Positions 46,909 to 55,438 of a DNA stretch of 64,000 bases are shown here, piece by piece. The notes below the pieces were generated by a model. The model saw only the letters and a program-made list of their open reading frames with translations. It was not told where the DNA came from and ran no database searches. Source of the DNA: JBHHUI01 sp965248775. Its GTDB lineage: Bacteria > Chloroflexota > Anaerolineae > Anaerolineales > JBHHUI01. A program made the translations under genes and the position numbers. Within the stretch, counting starts at the first letter, position 1; every line of letters begins with the position of its first letter. The stretch is taken from NCBI GenBank assembly GCA_965248775.1, contig OZ252150.1:3968001-4032000 (forward strand), read 5' to 3'.

Positions 46909-49900
46909 ATGTCCTCACCCGGGCGCATCCTCGCGCTTTTTGGGCTGCTGGTGCTCTTTTCGGTCCCGGCGATATGGCCCTACATCGGCGGCGATCCTCC
47001 CCGCACAAACGACTTAGCCACGCACATGTTCCGGGCCTTCGAGCTTGAACAACTGATCCGCTCCGGCGTGTTCTTTCCTCGCTGGGCGCCGAATCTGGTG
47101 CATGGCTATGGCTACCCGATTTTCAATTACTTTTCATATCTATCGCATTATCTGATCGCGCTCATTCACATCGCCGGAGCAAATTTCCTCTGGGCTTATC
47201 GTATTGCTGCTTTCGGTATAGCATTGGCAGCAGGTTGGGGCGCGTTCCAATTGGGCCGGGAAATTACCGGCTCCGAGCGTGGCGGGTTGATTACTGGGCT
47301 GGGGTATGTGTACAGTCCGTATTTGTTATATACGGCGAATGTTCGTGGCGGATTGCCCGAATCGCTGGCTCTCGCGATCCTTCCCTTTGCCTTACTTACA
47401 TGGCGACGCGCTGCCCTCCAGGGTTGGAGATATGTCGTCCCGGCCGGGATTGCCTTCGGGATGCTAGTGTTCTCTCATAATGGCATGGCGCTGCAGGTCT
47501 CGCCGCTCCTGCTCGCGTATGCTCTCTGGAGCGGGCGCGCCCACCTCCGCCAGACTCTGATTCAGATTGCGAGCGCCACTCTCATTGGGCTGGCTCTGGT
47601 TGCTTTTTACTGGCTCCCCGCACTGACAGAGTTGAATTTTGCGCAGATTGAAACGCGCTTCGCTACGACGGGTATTTCCTACGCCCTTAATTTCACGCCG
47701 CTACGCGCTCTCTTCGACTATCCTGCATTACCAGTTGACAGCGACTTGCTCAACCCGCCACTGCTGCGCCCCCTGCCTATTGTTACGTTTCTCCTTGCAA
47801 TTGCAGCGCTCACCTCACAATGGCGTACACGCGCTGCGTTGCAGCAGGAACGCATCTTCCTGGCAATACTTGCAACCGGTTGTATTTTCATCACGTTGCC
47901 TCAATCTGCTTTCGTCTGGGATGCTATTCCGCTCCTGCAACGCACTCTCTGGCCGTGGCGCTACCTCGGGCCGGCTGCGCTATTTCTGGCATTAATGGCT
48001 GCCACTCTCGACTTTTCACAAGTGCCGACTCCACAAACATCGTCGAGGTCCAACGTTCTCATACCATTGTTCATTGTTTCTTTGTTCATTGCCAACGCTC
48101 TCCCCTGGCTGTACCCTCCGCGCGAACCGATTGAAGCGCCCATTTCGTTTGGCGACCTCACACGCTATGAGCTCCCGCCGCTACTGATCGGCACTTCCAC
48201 CAATGCCGAATATTTGCCACGCTGGGTCTCGAAACTGCCAGACACATCCACACAACGAGAAGCTTTATTGACAGACTTTGATCCCGATCGGTTAGATAGA
48301 GTTTCACTGCCGAAGAATGCTCGTGTGGTTCACACAGATAACACTCTCTACCGGGATCACTATGTGGTGGATCTGCTTGAAGCAAGTACGCTCACATTCC
48401 GGCAGTTTTACTTTCCGGGCTGGCAGCTCCTGTTGGATGGCGAGCGCATTCCAATCCGCATTACCAGCCCACATGGTCTCATTGCGGCGGACATTCCAGC
48501 CGGTGAGCACTCGCTTGTATTGGACTTTGTCAACACACCCATCCGCACGGCTGCTGACATCATTTCCATTCTCACGGTTATATCCCTCGGCGTCTATTTT
48601 ATTTTCCGCCGCACGCGGTTGGTAGACAGAATTGAATCTCACAGTTCCGACGGGAGAAGTCTCCGGACCGCATTCTTAGGCGGCCTCCTCATATGCATGT
48701 TCTTTGGCATTACAGTGTTCGTCGACTCCCCTATCCGACAGCATGGGCTGGCAGCCGGGAACAGACCTGCTGGCATGGCAAATGCGCTCAACAGAGACCT
48801 GGCAGGCGAACTCTGGTTGCACGGTTACACGCTCTCACGGGCAGCATTCCCCGCCGATGGAGAGATCGAAGTTGACTTGTACTGGCAGGCACAACACGAT
48901 CTTGGTCTCAGCTACGGGTTCAACTTGAGGCTTGTGGACGCGGAGGAAAGAATCTGGAATTCAACGGATATTATTCGTCCGGCGGATTGGCGTTTTGCCC
49001 CCGGCACGGATTTTTGGCCGCTGGAGGAATACGTTCTGCAGAGCGCAATTCTACGGCCGCTGCCGGGCACCCCGCCTGGAGCGTACAAACTGCAAGTAGT
49101 CGCCTTTCGGGAGGACACATTGCAGGCCTTGGATATAGTCGAACTCGGGGAGATTACGATCACGACTCCGGATCGTTCGTCTTATACGGACACGCCCCCG
49201 CAGGCCACATTTGCAGCCGGTAGCTTAGAACTACTTGTTATTCGATTGGATCGAGGCGAGGCGAGGCCGGGCGACGCGCTACGGGTAGATTTTGTCTGGC
49301 GCGCCGGTCCAGAATCCCTGGTCCGCGCAGACTACGCAGTGATGCTTATATTGGATGAAGTCGAGAATCAAGCGAGCATAAGCTTCGTGCACACTCTCAG
49401 TGTTGCTTTCGGCACTGCGCAATGGCAACCTGGAGATGTGCTCGCAGACCAGATCTTCAATCGACTGCCGGCTTCATTGCCCGCTGGCCAATATACCCTG
49501 CGGCTGTGGGTGGAGAAACCCGATGGCGAACCGCTTGGTGAATTCACGTTACCCCAGACTCTTACCGTTGCAGTTATTGAGCGCACATTCTCACAGCCTG
49601 AAATGACGGAGCAATTGGCTGTTTCACTGGATGACGGGATCGTACTCGCTGGCTATTACTTAGAATCTAGCGAACTGGCTCCCGGAGATAGCATCGAATT
49701 GGAACTTGTCTGGCAAACGATGAAGGAGATTGATACACCTTACCGAGTCTTCGTACATCTTATTGATGCAAGCGGCCAGATCATTTCTCAATCCGACGCC
49801 GAACCCGCCAATTGGACGCGTCCGACCACCGGCTGGCTCCCGGAGGAATACATCCGGGATCGGCACTCCCTTTCCATTCCAGCAGAGGCCATCCCGGGTC

Positions 49901-50013
49901 GCTACTCTATCCGAGCAGGGATGTACGCTCCCGACAGCGGGCAAAGACTTTCATCCACTGCCTATCCGGACGGCTCAATCCCCCTTGCAACTATAGCTAT
50001 CTCTGACTCGTAA
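46909..50013 (+). CDS. Large polytopic membrane protein, GT-C-like with extracytoplasmic C-terminal domains
   Basis: A 1034-residue protein. The first 420 residues have about eleven membrane helices and resemble the 6-pyruvoyl-tetrahydropterin-synthase-related membrane domain and GT-C glycosyltransferases (GGDPPRTNDLATHMFRAFEL with acidic residues, HGYGYPIFNYFSYLSHYLIAL, FSHNGMAL). Another helix lies near residue 545, then one near 590, then about 420 residues of beta-rich repeats (VELELVWQT, LPAGQYTLRLWVEKPDG). A role in surface glycan building is an inference. It starts next to a strong TATAAT box. Confidence 0.7.
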   Translation: MSSPGRILALFGLLVLFSVPAIWPYIGGDPPRTNDLATHMFRAFELEQLIRSGVFFPRWAPNLVHGYGYPIFNYFSYLSHYLIALIHIAGANFLWAYRIAAFGIALAAGWGAFQLGREITGSERGGLITGLGYVYSPYLLYTANVRGGLPESLALAILPFALLTWRRAALQGWRYVVPAGIAFGMLVFSHNGMALQVSPLLLAYALWSGRAHLRQTLIQIASATLIGLALVAFYWLPALTELNFAQIETRFATTGISYALNFTPLRALFDYPALPVDSDLLNPPLLRPLPIVTFLLAIAALTSQWRTRAALQQERIFLAILATGCIFITLPQSAFVWDAIPLLQRTLWPWRYLGPAALFLALMAATLDFSQVPTPQTSSRSNVLIPLFIVSLFIANALPWLYPPREPIEAPISFGDLTRYELPPLLIGTSTNAEYLPRWVSKLPDTSTQREALLTDFDPDRLDRVSLPKNARVVHTDNTLYRDHYVVDLLEASTLTFRQFYFPGWQLLLDGERIPIRITSPHGLIAADIPAGEHSLVLDFVNTPIRTAADIISILTVISLGVYFIFRRTRLVDRIESHSSDGRSLRTAFLGGLLICMFFGITVFVDSPIRQHGLAAGNRPAGMANALNRDLAGELWLHGYTLSRAAFPADGEIEVDLYWQAQHDLGLSYGFNLRLVDAEERIWNSTDIIRPADWRFAPGTDFWPLEEYVLQSAILRPLPGTPPGAYKLQVVAFREDTLQALDIVELGEITITTPDRSSYTDTPPQATFAAGSLELLVIRLDRGEARPGDALRVDFVWRAGPESLVRADYAVMLILDEVENQASISFVHTLSVAFGTAQWQPGDVLADQIFNRLPASLPAGQYTLRLWVEKPDGEPLGEFTLPQTLTVAVIERTFSQPEMTEQLAVSLDDGIVLAGYYLESSELAPGDSIELELVWQTMKEIDTPYRVFVHLIDASGQIISQSDAEPANWTRPTTGWLPEEYIRDRHSLSIPAEAIPGRYSIRAGMYAPDSGQRLSSTAYPDGSIPLATIAISDS

Positions 50014-50077
50014 TAGCGAAATGTTGCAAACGCAAGTTTGCTTTCATTAATGTAAGGCACGCAGTAAAATCATTTCA

Positions 50078-51361
50078 ATGTCACAAAACAAACGTCGAAA
50101 AATGACACTCTATATCCTCGGCGGCCTGGTCGTTCTAGCGATCTGGTATTTCGTTGGCTATTGGCGGCGACCGCTGCCCTCGGTTGCCATGTGGCTGCTC
50201 GATATATTTGTGTTGGGGGTAGCATTAATCGGCGGGATAATGCTCGCGAGCCAGTTCGCGCTGCCGGTATCAGCCTGGAAAGACCGAAATTTGGCCTTCT
50301 CAAGCATGCTGCAATTTTTGCAAGGTGGACATGGCCCGATCATTTTCGTCCGAAATGGATCGAAGGTCGCGCGCCCGGGAGAGGAAGACAAACGCGGGCC
50401 GGGTGTCATTTTGCTTGATAGCGCCAGTGCAGTTGCATTGCAAACCAATGTTGCCTACAAGCGCTCGGCTGGGCCGGGTGTCACGTTTACAACGCCTGGT
50501 GAGTTCATCGCCGATACGATCGACTTGCGCGTGCAATCACGCACGAATAAGAATGTTAAAGCAGTAACACGCGACGGCATCAATATTAAAGCCAACATCA
50601 TCGTACGTTTCATGCTCCGGCGTGGGCATGCTTCTCCCGGACAATGGGAGACTGACCAGGGGCCCCCCTACTATTTCGAGGAACACCCCGCCTTTCTCGC
50701 AGTATTTGGCACTGCAGTTCGCGAACGCTACAACGTTGGGTGGACCGAGCTTCCAGCGCTGGTCGCCGCCGATGTGTGGCGCGAATTGTTGCTCGAACGC
50801 ACATTGAGCGACTTGTTGCCCGAAGAGCATGTCGATCCGCTGCCCTTCACCGCACTCCAACAAGCCTTGACGCAACGTTTGCAGCCCCCGGCCGATCAAT
50901 TACCCGATGCCGGCAGTTTGGAGTATCGCGTGCTGCACGACCGCGGCATTCAGGTACTGGCCGTTTCAGTGGCGAATGTGGATTTTCCAGAAGAGTTCTA
51001 CAACCGGCGCAAGCTTAAATGGCAAACAGAAATGCTTCGCCGCACCAAAGATGAGCTTTACGAATCAGAGGTCGACTCTTTACATCGCGAAGGCTTTCGC
51101 GACGGCTGGATGCAATTGCGCGAAATACTCACACGCGATCTGCGCCAGAAGATGCAATCGCGGATTTCCCTCACAGTGCGGAAGGTGGCGCGCATTCTTA
51201 TCGACGCCACATTGGAGATCATTAACCGGCCAAGCGTCACAAACTTGGCACGGCGAGAGCAAGAGACCATTTTAGAAATGCGCAGTTGGCTGGACAGTCT
51301 CGACGAGACTGGCGCACAACTCCTGATTGCACAACATGACGACACGATCGACGCTGAATAA
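50078..51361 (+). CDS. SPFH/band-7-like membrane protein, first of a pair
   Basis: 427 residues: two N-terminal membrane helices (MTLYILGGLVVLAIWYFVG, then LDIFVLGVALIGGIMLA), followed by a domain resembling SPFH proteins (GPGVILLDSASAVAL, TRDGINIKANIIVRFML, RGIQVLAVSVANVDFPEEFYNRRKLKW). An alpha-helical tail follows. Such proteins assemble into membrane rings or microdomains. No Shine-Dalgarno is seen, and a TAAAAT box lies nine bases before the ATG. It overlaps the next gene by 26 bases. Confidence 0.65.
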   Translation: MSQNKRRKMTLYILGGLVVLAIWYFVGYWRRPLPSVAMWLLDIFVLGVALIGGIMLASQFALPVSAWKDRNLAFSSMLQFLQGGHGPIIFVRNGSKVARPGEEDKRGPGVILLDSASAVALQTNVAYKRSAGPGVTFTTPGEFIADTIDLRVQSRTNKNVKAVTRDGINIKANIIVRFMLRRGHASPGQWETDQGPPYYFEEHPAFLAVFGTAVRERYNVGWTELPALVAADVWRELLLERTLSDLLPEEHVDPLPFTALQQALTQRLQPPADQLPDAGSLEYRVLHDRGIQVLAVSVANVDFPEEFYNRRKLKWQTEMLRRTKDELYESEVDSLHREGFRDGWMQLREILTRDLRQKMQSRISLTVRKVARILIDATLEIINRPSVTNLARREQETILEMRSWLDSLDETGAQLLIAQHDDTIDAE

Positions 51362-52748
51362 TCTACCTACGCCGATCGGTCTGCTCCAGAACATGGCCGA
51401 TTTCGTCCTCGACCGTTCACCAGGCGGTGAGAAGCAACGCGGGCGCTTGCTCTATGCGCTCTTCCTGCTCTATTGGCTGCTGATCGTAATATTGGAAGAC
51501 ATTCCACCCTCGACGGCCTCGATATTTATAGCTCAAACTGTTGCAGATGTCTCTGAAACATTCCGCCCCACTTTGGAGTGGATCGGAAACCTATTCATAT
51601 CCATCTTCCATCCGCAAACCCTGCGGCACTTGCCTTTCCCGATCATTGGCATGATCGTGGCATTACGCTACGGCGCCGGCTACATTCAGGACTTATTCGA
51701 ACTCAAGAACTATCAGGTTGCTTACGACTATCTGATGGGCGCCATCTTTGGCCGCTCGTTCGGCAGCATCACCGTAAAGGATGGCAAGGTATCGGAGAGA
51801 GACCAGGAAAGCCCTGTCTATCTTATCGGTGGGCCCGGCTATGTAACGATTCAACTTGGCAACGCCGCCATCTTTGAGCGCGTCGGGGGTCAGACGAATG
51901 TGTTGGCACAAGGCCGCCACCGCTTGCATGGTTACGAGCGCTTGCGCGAGGTAGTAGACCTGCGAGATCAACACGCAGCCGTGGACCGTATGCCATTCAC
52001 CACCCGTGATGGCTTACCAGTCGAAGGCTCGGATCTGCAGGTGCGCTACCGCATCCACAGTAACCGGCGTCGGCAGGAATCTGATCCGTATCCGTATGAA
52101 GAAATTTCGATCCGGCGCGCTGTGTACGGAATCGCCGTTAACGAAAAAGGGCGCGGCCGCTGGACGGGTTCTGTGCCGGGCTTCGTCCGCGGTCGCGTGC
52201 GGGGCCATCTGAGCCGCTTCACACTCAACGAGCTCCTGCAACCACAGACAGAAGATCACGCGCGTATGCTTCTAACGCCGATGTTTTACGCGCCCCAAAC
52301 GCGCGATCAGGTGGAGAAAATGGGGGCGCGCATCGATTGGGTCGGCGTGGGAACGATCAATGCGGGTGACGAAGTTACCCGTCAATTTCTGGCCCGCTGG
52401 CAGGAGGAACAAAAACGATTGCAGGTCACCAGCGAGCCGACCTGGCGCGAGCGCCGGCGCGGCGAGACGCGCGACACCGTCCTATGGAACGCCATCAAAC
52501 AAATCACTGTATGGTTCCGCAATGAAGTGGCCGATGGTTCCCTCTCGGCTCAGGACTTGCTTTATCGTTACTCTGAGATTCTCGAAAATCTTTGCGAAAG
52601 CCAGCCACCCGGCACCGATCCCTGCGACGAGGAAACTGAACGCATAATTTCATTCCTGCAGAACCCGATAGAGTTTACTGTGTTAGATCGCGGGCTGCCC
52701 GCCCCGGCTGCCTATTCCCTGCCACCCGAACCAGATAGTGATAGCTGA
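51336..52748 (+). CDS. SPFH/band-7-like membrane protein, second of a pair
   Basis: 470 residues from the ATG at 51336. Two membrane helices (LYALFLLYWLLIVILED and LRHLPFPIIGMIVALRYGAGY) are followed by an SPFH-like core (VYLIGGPGYVTIQLGNAAIFERVGG, PFTTRDGLPVEGSDLQVRYRIHS, WVGVGTINAGDEVTRQFLARWQEEQKR). It overlaps the first gene, so the two are coupled and may form a hetero-oligomer. Family assignment is by pattern only. A tnpB element begins immediately behind the stop. Confidence 0.65.
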   Translation: MTTRSTLNNLPTPIGLLQNMADFVLDRSPGGEKQRGRLLYALFLLYWLLIVILEDIPPSTASIFIAQTVADVSETFRPTLEWIGNLFISIFHPQTLRHLPFPIIGMIVALRYGAGYIQDLFELKNYQVAYDYLMGAIFGRSFGSITVKDGKVSERDQESPVYLIGGPGYVTIQLGNAAIFERVGGQTNVLAQGRHRLHGYERLREVVDLRDQHAAVDRMPFTTRDGLPVEGSDLQVRYRIHSNRRRQESDPYPYEEISIRRAVYGIAVNEKGRGRWTGSVPGFVRGRVRGHLSRFTLNELLQPQTEDHARMLLTPMFYAPQTRDQVEKMGARIDWVGVGTINAGDEVTRQFLARWQEEQKRLQVTSEPTWRERRRGETRDTVLWNAIKQITVWFRNEVADGSLSAQDLLYRYSEILENLCESQPPGTDPCDEETERIISFLQNPIEFTVLDRGLPAPAAYSLPPEPDSDS

Positions 52749-52791
52749 CCCGAGAAATCCTTAGCGGGGCGCAAGCCCCCGGATTTATCCG

Positions 52792-52831
52792 TCACGACCC
52801 AGTTCATTCGTGACTGGGTGACTGGGTGGGG
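52792..52831 (+). repeat. Palindromic repeat P6 (one unit plus a right half)
   Basis: A complete 27-bp unit (52792-52818, arms TCACGA/TCGTGA and CCCAGT/ACTGGG), then TGACTGGG, the right half of an outer unit whose left half is missing. It lies 23 bases before the tnpB start. Confidence 0.82.
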
Positions 52832-53233
52832 ACAGCCCCGCCGATTGAAACAGATGATTCGAGTACACATACTTATGTCGAAGATAAGCCGCGAACAGGC
52901 TGACGCGCTCAATCAAGAGAGTGGTCGTATCTATACCAGCGTAATGGTCGAACACTGGCGCGTCTACAAGAAAGGTCGCGGTCATTGGCTGTCACGTGGG
53001 GCTGCCGAGAGATACAACGATTATCTCGGTGGCCCAACTAGCCTGCACGCTCACAGCCGAGACGCGGCCCAACAAGGATTCTATAAAGCTTGCAAGGTTG
53101 TAAAAGCACAACGCAAAATGGGACTGAACATACGTTATCCCTGGCGACGCAAGTTCTACCGGACAACGATCTGGAAGAACACCGGTATCTCACTCAAGAG
53201 CAATATGCTAGGGCTTGCCCTGGCGCGCGGCCA

Positions 53234-53260
53234 CCCCGTCCAGTCCTGTCCGGGACTGGG
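53234..53260 (+). repeat. Palindromic unit P7a (27 bp, CCCCGTCC subfamily)
   Basis: Arms CCCG/CGGG and CCAGT/ACTGG interleave. Inserted in frame; removal joins ARGH to EPI in the host. The left flank GGCCA is the same as that of P10 on the other strand. Confidence 0.85.
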
Positions 53261-53271
53261 TGAGCCGATCA

Positions 53272-53325
53272 TCATGACCCAGTGCATTCACCCAGTCACG
53301 AATGAACTGGGTCGTGATGACTGGG
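53272..53325 (+). repeat. Nested palindromic repeat P7b (two units)
   Basis: 54 bp: an outer unit (53272-53290 plus 53318-53325) split by a complete unit in the other orientation (53291-53317). Removing 54 bp gives EPITLKLPRNL in the host. Confidence 0.9.
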
Positions 53326-53707
53326 CGCTCAAGCTACCGCGCAATCTGGCAAGGTTCGAGAACGAGAATTTCAAAGAAGTCCGGCTGGTCTACAACAAGA
53401 GCTGCCGCCGTTACTACTGGCATGTCGTCATTGAAGATGCTCGCCAGCCCGGAAAGCCAACTGGGAACGGCATCGCCGGGATCGACCTGGGCGAGATACA
53501 TCCGGTCGCCATCACGGACGGGACGAACGGCCTGGTCATTTCCTGCCGCGAAATGCGAGCAACAAAGCAGTACACGAGCAAACGGCTGGCAACTTTGAAG
53601 CGCCTGCAAAGCAGCAAACAAAAATACTCTCGGCGCTGGTGGCGAATACAGCGCCGCAGCAATCGGTTCCTTGCGCAACAGGCAAGTCGAACCCGAGACA
53701 TGGAACA

Positions 53708-53788
53708 CCCAGTCATCACGACCCAGTTCATTCGTCATGACCCAGTACATTCATGACTGGGTGACTGGGTGAATGCACTGGGTCATGA
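53708..53788 (+). repeat. Nested palindromic repeat P8 (three units, three deep)
   Basis: 81 bp: outer reverse unit (53708-53715 plus 53770-53788), middle unit (53716-53734 plus 53762-53769) and innermost unit (53735-53761). Each complete when the inner one is lifted out. Removing 81 bp gives RDMEHKVSRAVIDW, a standard TnpB sequence. The innermost unit brings a TGA into the host frame. Confidence 0.93.
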
Positions 53789-53902
53789 CAAGGTCAGTCG
53801 CGCAGTGATCGACTGGTGCCTTGAAAACGGTATCGCTGAGATAGCTATCGGCAATGTTAGAGATATTGCAGACGGCAAACGCCTTCATCGGAAGAGTCAA
53901 CA

Positions 53903-53929
53903 CCCAGTCACAAACGCACTGGGTCGTGA
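53903..53929 (+). repeat. Palindromic unit P9 (27 bp)
   Basis: One reverse unit, in frame. Removal gives RKSQQKLSNWA in the host. Confidence 0.9.
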
Positions 53930-53950
53930 AAAACTCTCGAACTGGGCGCA

Positions 53951-53977
53951 CACAGTCCCGGACAGGACTGGACGGGG
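53951..53977 (+). repeat. Palindromic unit P10 (27 bp, CCCCGTCC subfamily, reverse)
   Basis: In frame; removal gives NWAHGRMRKYIS in the host. It lies only 21 bases after P9. Confidence 0.88.
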
Positions 53978-54239
53978 TGGCCGAATGCGCAAATATATCA
54001 GCTACAAAGCCGAGGCCGAAGGTATCGCCGTTTTCGACAAGGTGGACGAACGCTATACCAGCCAAACATGCCCTGAATGCGGCCAGCGGCACAAGCCACG
54101 CGGACGGGTTTACAAATGCCCCCATTGCGGTTTCGTCGGCGTGCGTGATATTGTCGGCGGAGCCAATATCAAGAGCAGGCATGTTCATGGCGAACTAGCG
54201 AAAGTCGCAGCACCTTGTCCAAAGTATCGTAAACCTTTT

Positions 54240-54266
54240 CCCCGTCCAGAACCAGACGGGACTGGG
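54240..54266 (+). repeat. Palindromic unit P11 (27 bp, CCCCGTCC subfamily)
   Basis: Arms CCCGTC/GACGGG with CCAG/CTGG interleaved. It is in frame near the tnpB 3' end; removal joins RKPF to QRGLRS. Confidence 0.85.
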
Positions 54267-54472
54267 CAAAGAGGCTTGCGTAGTCGCGCGGACACCGCGA
54301 ACTTGGCTTGGGATTGAATAATCCCAGGAAGCCCCCGGCTACCCCCCGGTGGGCAGTGTCACGAGAAACCAATATTGGTCATTGGCTCAGCCGGGTTTGA
54401 GATCATTGCTGGTGCGCAGTATTTAGTTGCCGGTATTCAGTGATCAAGCAGCAGGTTACCGATTACTGAAAA

Positions 54473-55393
54473 TTGTCTTCCTACACGAAACCTCCGCTTA
54501 GCATTACTGCCGAAATCGAAGATGCGCTCGAGAGCGGCCGTCCGGTTGTTGCGCTCGAATCGACCGTTATTGCCCACGGGCTGCCCCGCCCCCACAATCT
54601 CGAATCCGCCCACAAGCTAGAAGCATTATTGCGCGCGGACGGAGTCGTACCAGCTACGGTTGCGATCCTGGATGGTCAGGTGCGCGTCGGTATTTCATCT
54701 GAGGAATTAGAACGTCTCGCCAATACGGACGATGTACTTAAAGTGAGTCGGCGCGATTTGCCGGTAGTTGTCGCCCGCGGCCTGACCGGTGCGACCACAG
54801 TAGCCGCCACAATGATGGCTGCGCATTGGGCCGAAATTAAGGTCTTTGCCACCGGCGGGATCGGAGGCGTCCATCGCGGCGGTACAGGCGATATCTCTGC
54901 CGACTTGCCCGAGCTGGCGCGCACACCCGTCGTAGTTGTTTGCGCAGGCGCAAAAGCGATTCTGGATTTAGCAGCCACGCTCGAATGGCTTGAGACACAC
55001 GGGGTGCCTGTGATCGGTTATGAGACGGACGAATTGCCGGCTTTTTATGCCCGTCGCAGTGGCTTGCGTCTGGAGGTGAGAGCCGATTCGCCGGCTGAAG
55101 TTGCTGCGCTGGTACGAGCGCAGCAACTACTCAATATCACGAGCGGGCTGTTGGTGACCGTCCCGCCACCAGCCGCCGCAGCCTTGCCCGAAGACCAGCT
55201 GGAAGAATCTATCGCAAGCGCTTTGAAAGCTGCTGCAGCAGCCAATGTTGTCGGGAAAGCGCTCACACCTTTCCTACTTGCTCACATTAGCGAGTACACA
55301 GGCGGCGCAAGTCTGCGAGCTAATCTCGCATTGTTGGATAACAACGCCCACATCGCAGCGCAAATTGCCGTTGCACTACACGCAGAGAATTAG
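54473..55393 (+). CDS. psuG: Pseudouridine-5'-phosphate glycosidase
   Basis: Cleaves pseudouridine 5'-phosphate reversibly to uracil and ribose-5-phosphate, a step of modified-nucleoside salvage. 306 residues with the family stretches VVALESTVIAHGLPRPHNLE, DLPVVVARGLTGATTVAATM, KVFATGGIGGVHRGG and KALTPFLLAHI. The start is TTG at 54473; no Shine-Dalgarno is visible. No psuK kinase is adjacent. Its 3' end overlapped the original end of the alkD-like gene on the other strand. Confidence 0.94.
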   Translation: MSSYTKPPLSITAEIEDALESGRPVVALESTVIAHGLPRPHNLESAHKLEALLRADGVVPATVAILDGQVRVGISSEELERLANTDDVLKVSRRDLPVVVARGLTGATTVAATMMAAHWAEIKVFATGGIGGVHRGGTGDISADLPELARTPVVVVCAGAKAILDLAATLEWLETHGVPVIGYETDELPAFYARRSGLRLEVRADSPAEVAALVRAQQLLNITSGLLVTVPPPAAAALPEDQLEESIASALKAAAAANVVGKALTPFLLAHISEYTGGASLRANLALLDNNAHIAAQIAVALHAEN

Positions 55394-55438
55394 CCGGCGG
55401 CCCCTTTTCGCTTTAACCACTTCAATGCCTCGCGCTTA

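Larger units (their letters stand above)
52854..54317 (+). pseudogene. tnpB: TnpB-family protein riddled with nine 27-bp insertions, one stop codon
   Basis: After removing nine 27-bp units (243 bp) the frame encodes a clean TnpB of about 406 residues: RuvC-I Asp in GIAGIDLGEIHPVAI, a C4 zinc finger (CPECG and CPHCG) and RuvC-III Asp in GVRDIVGGANI. The RuvC-II position reads AEIAIGNVRDIADG, without the usual acidic residue right after the strand. As it stands the frame is continuous from 52854 to 54317 except for one TGA (53754-53756), created inside the triple nest P8. Start chosen at the ATG 52854. The product is probably truncated unless a stop is read through. Confidence 0.85.
52747..54360 (+). 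mobile_element. tnpB-only IS200/IS605-type element
   Basis: The left side begins with a GC-rich hairpin (GGGGC/GCCCC at about 52766-52780) and the right side ends with another (GGAAGCCCCCGG ... CCGGTGGGC at about 54328-54352), typical of such elements. Only tnpB is present. Exact ends are not fixed. Confidence 0.65.

Noticed and set aside
53700..53800. Two separate tnpB genes (52818-53756 and 53769-54317)
   Set aside because: Both are in the same frame and are divided only by a TGA that belongs to an inserted repeat unit; together they make one TnpB.
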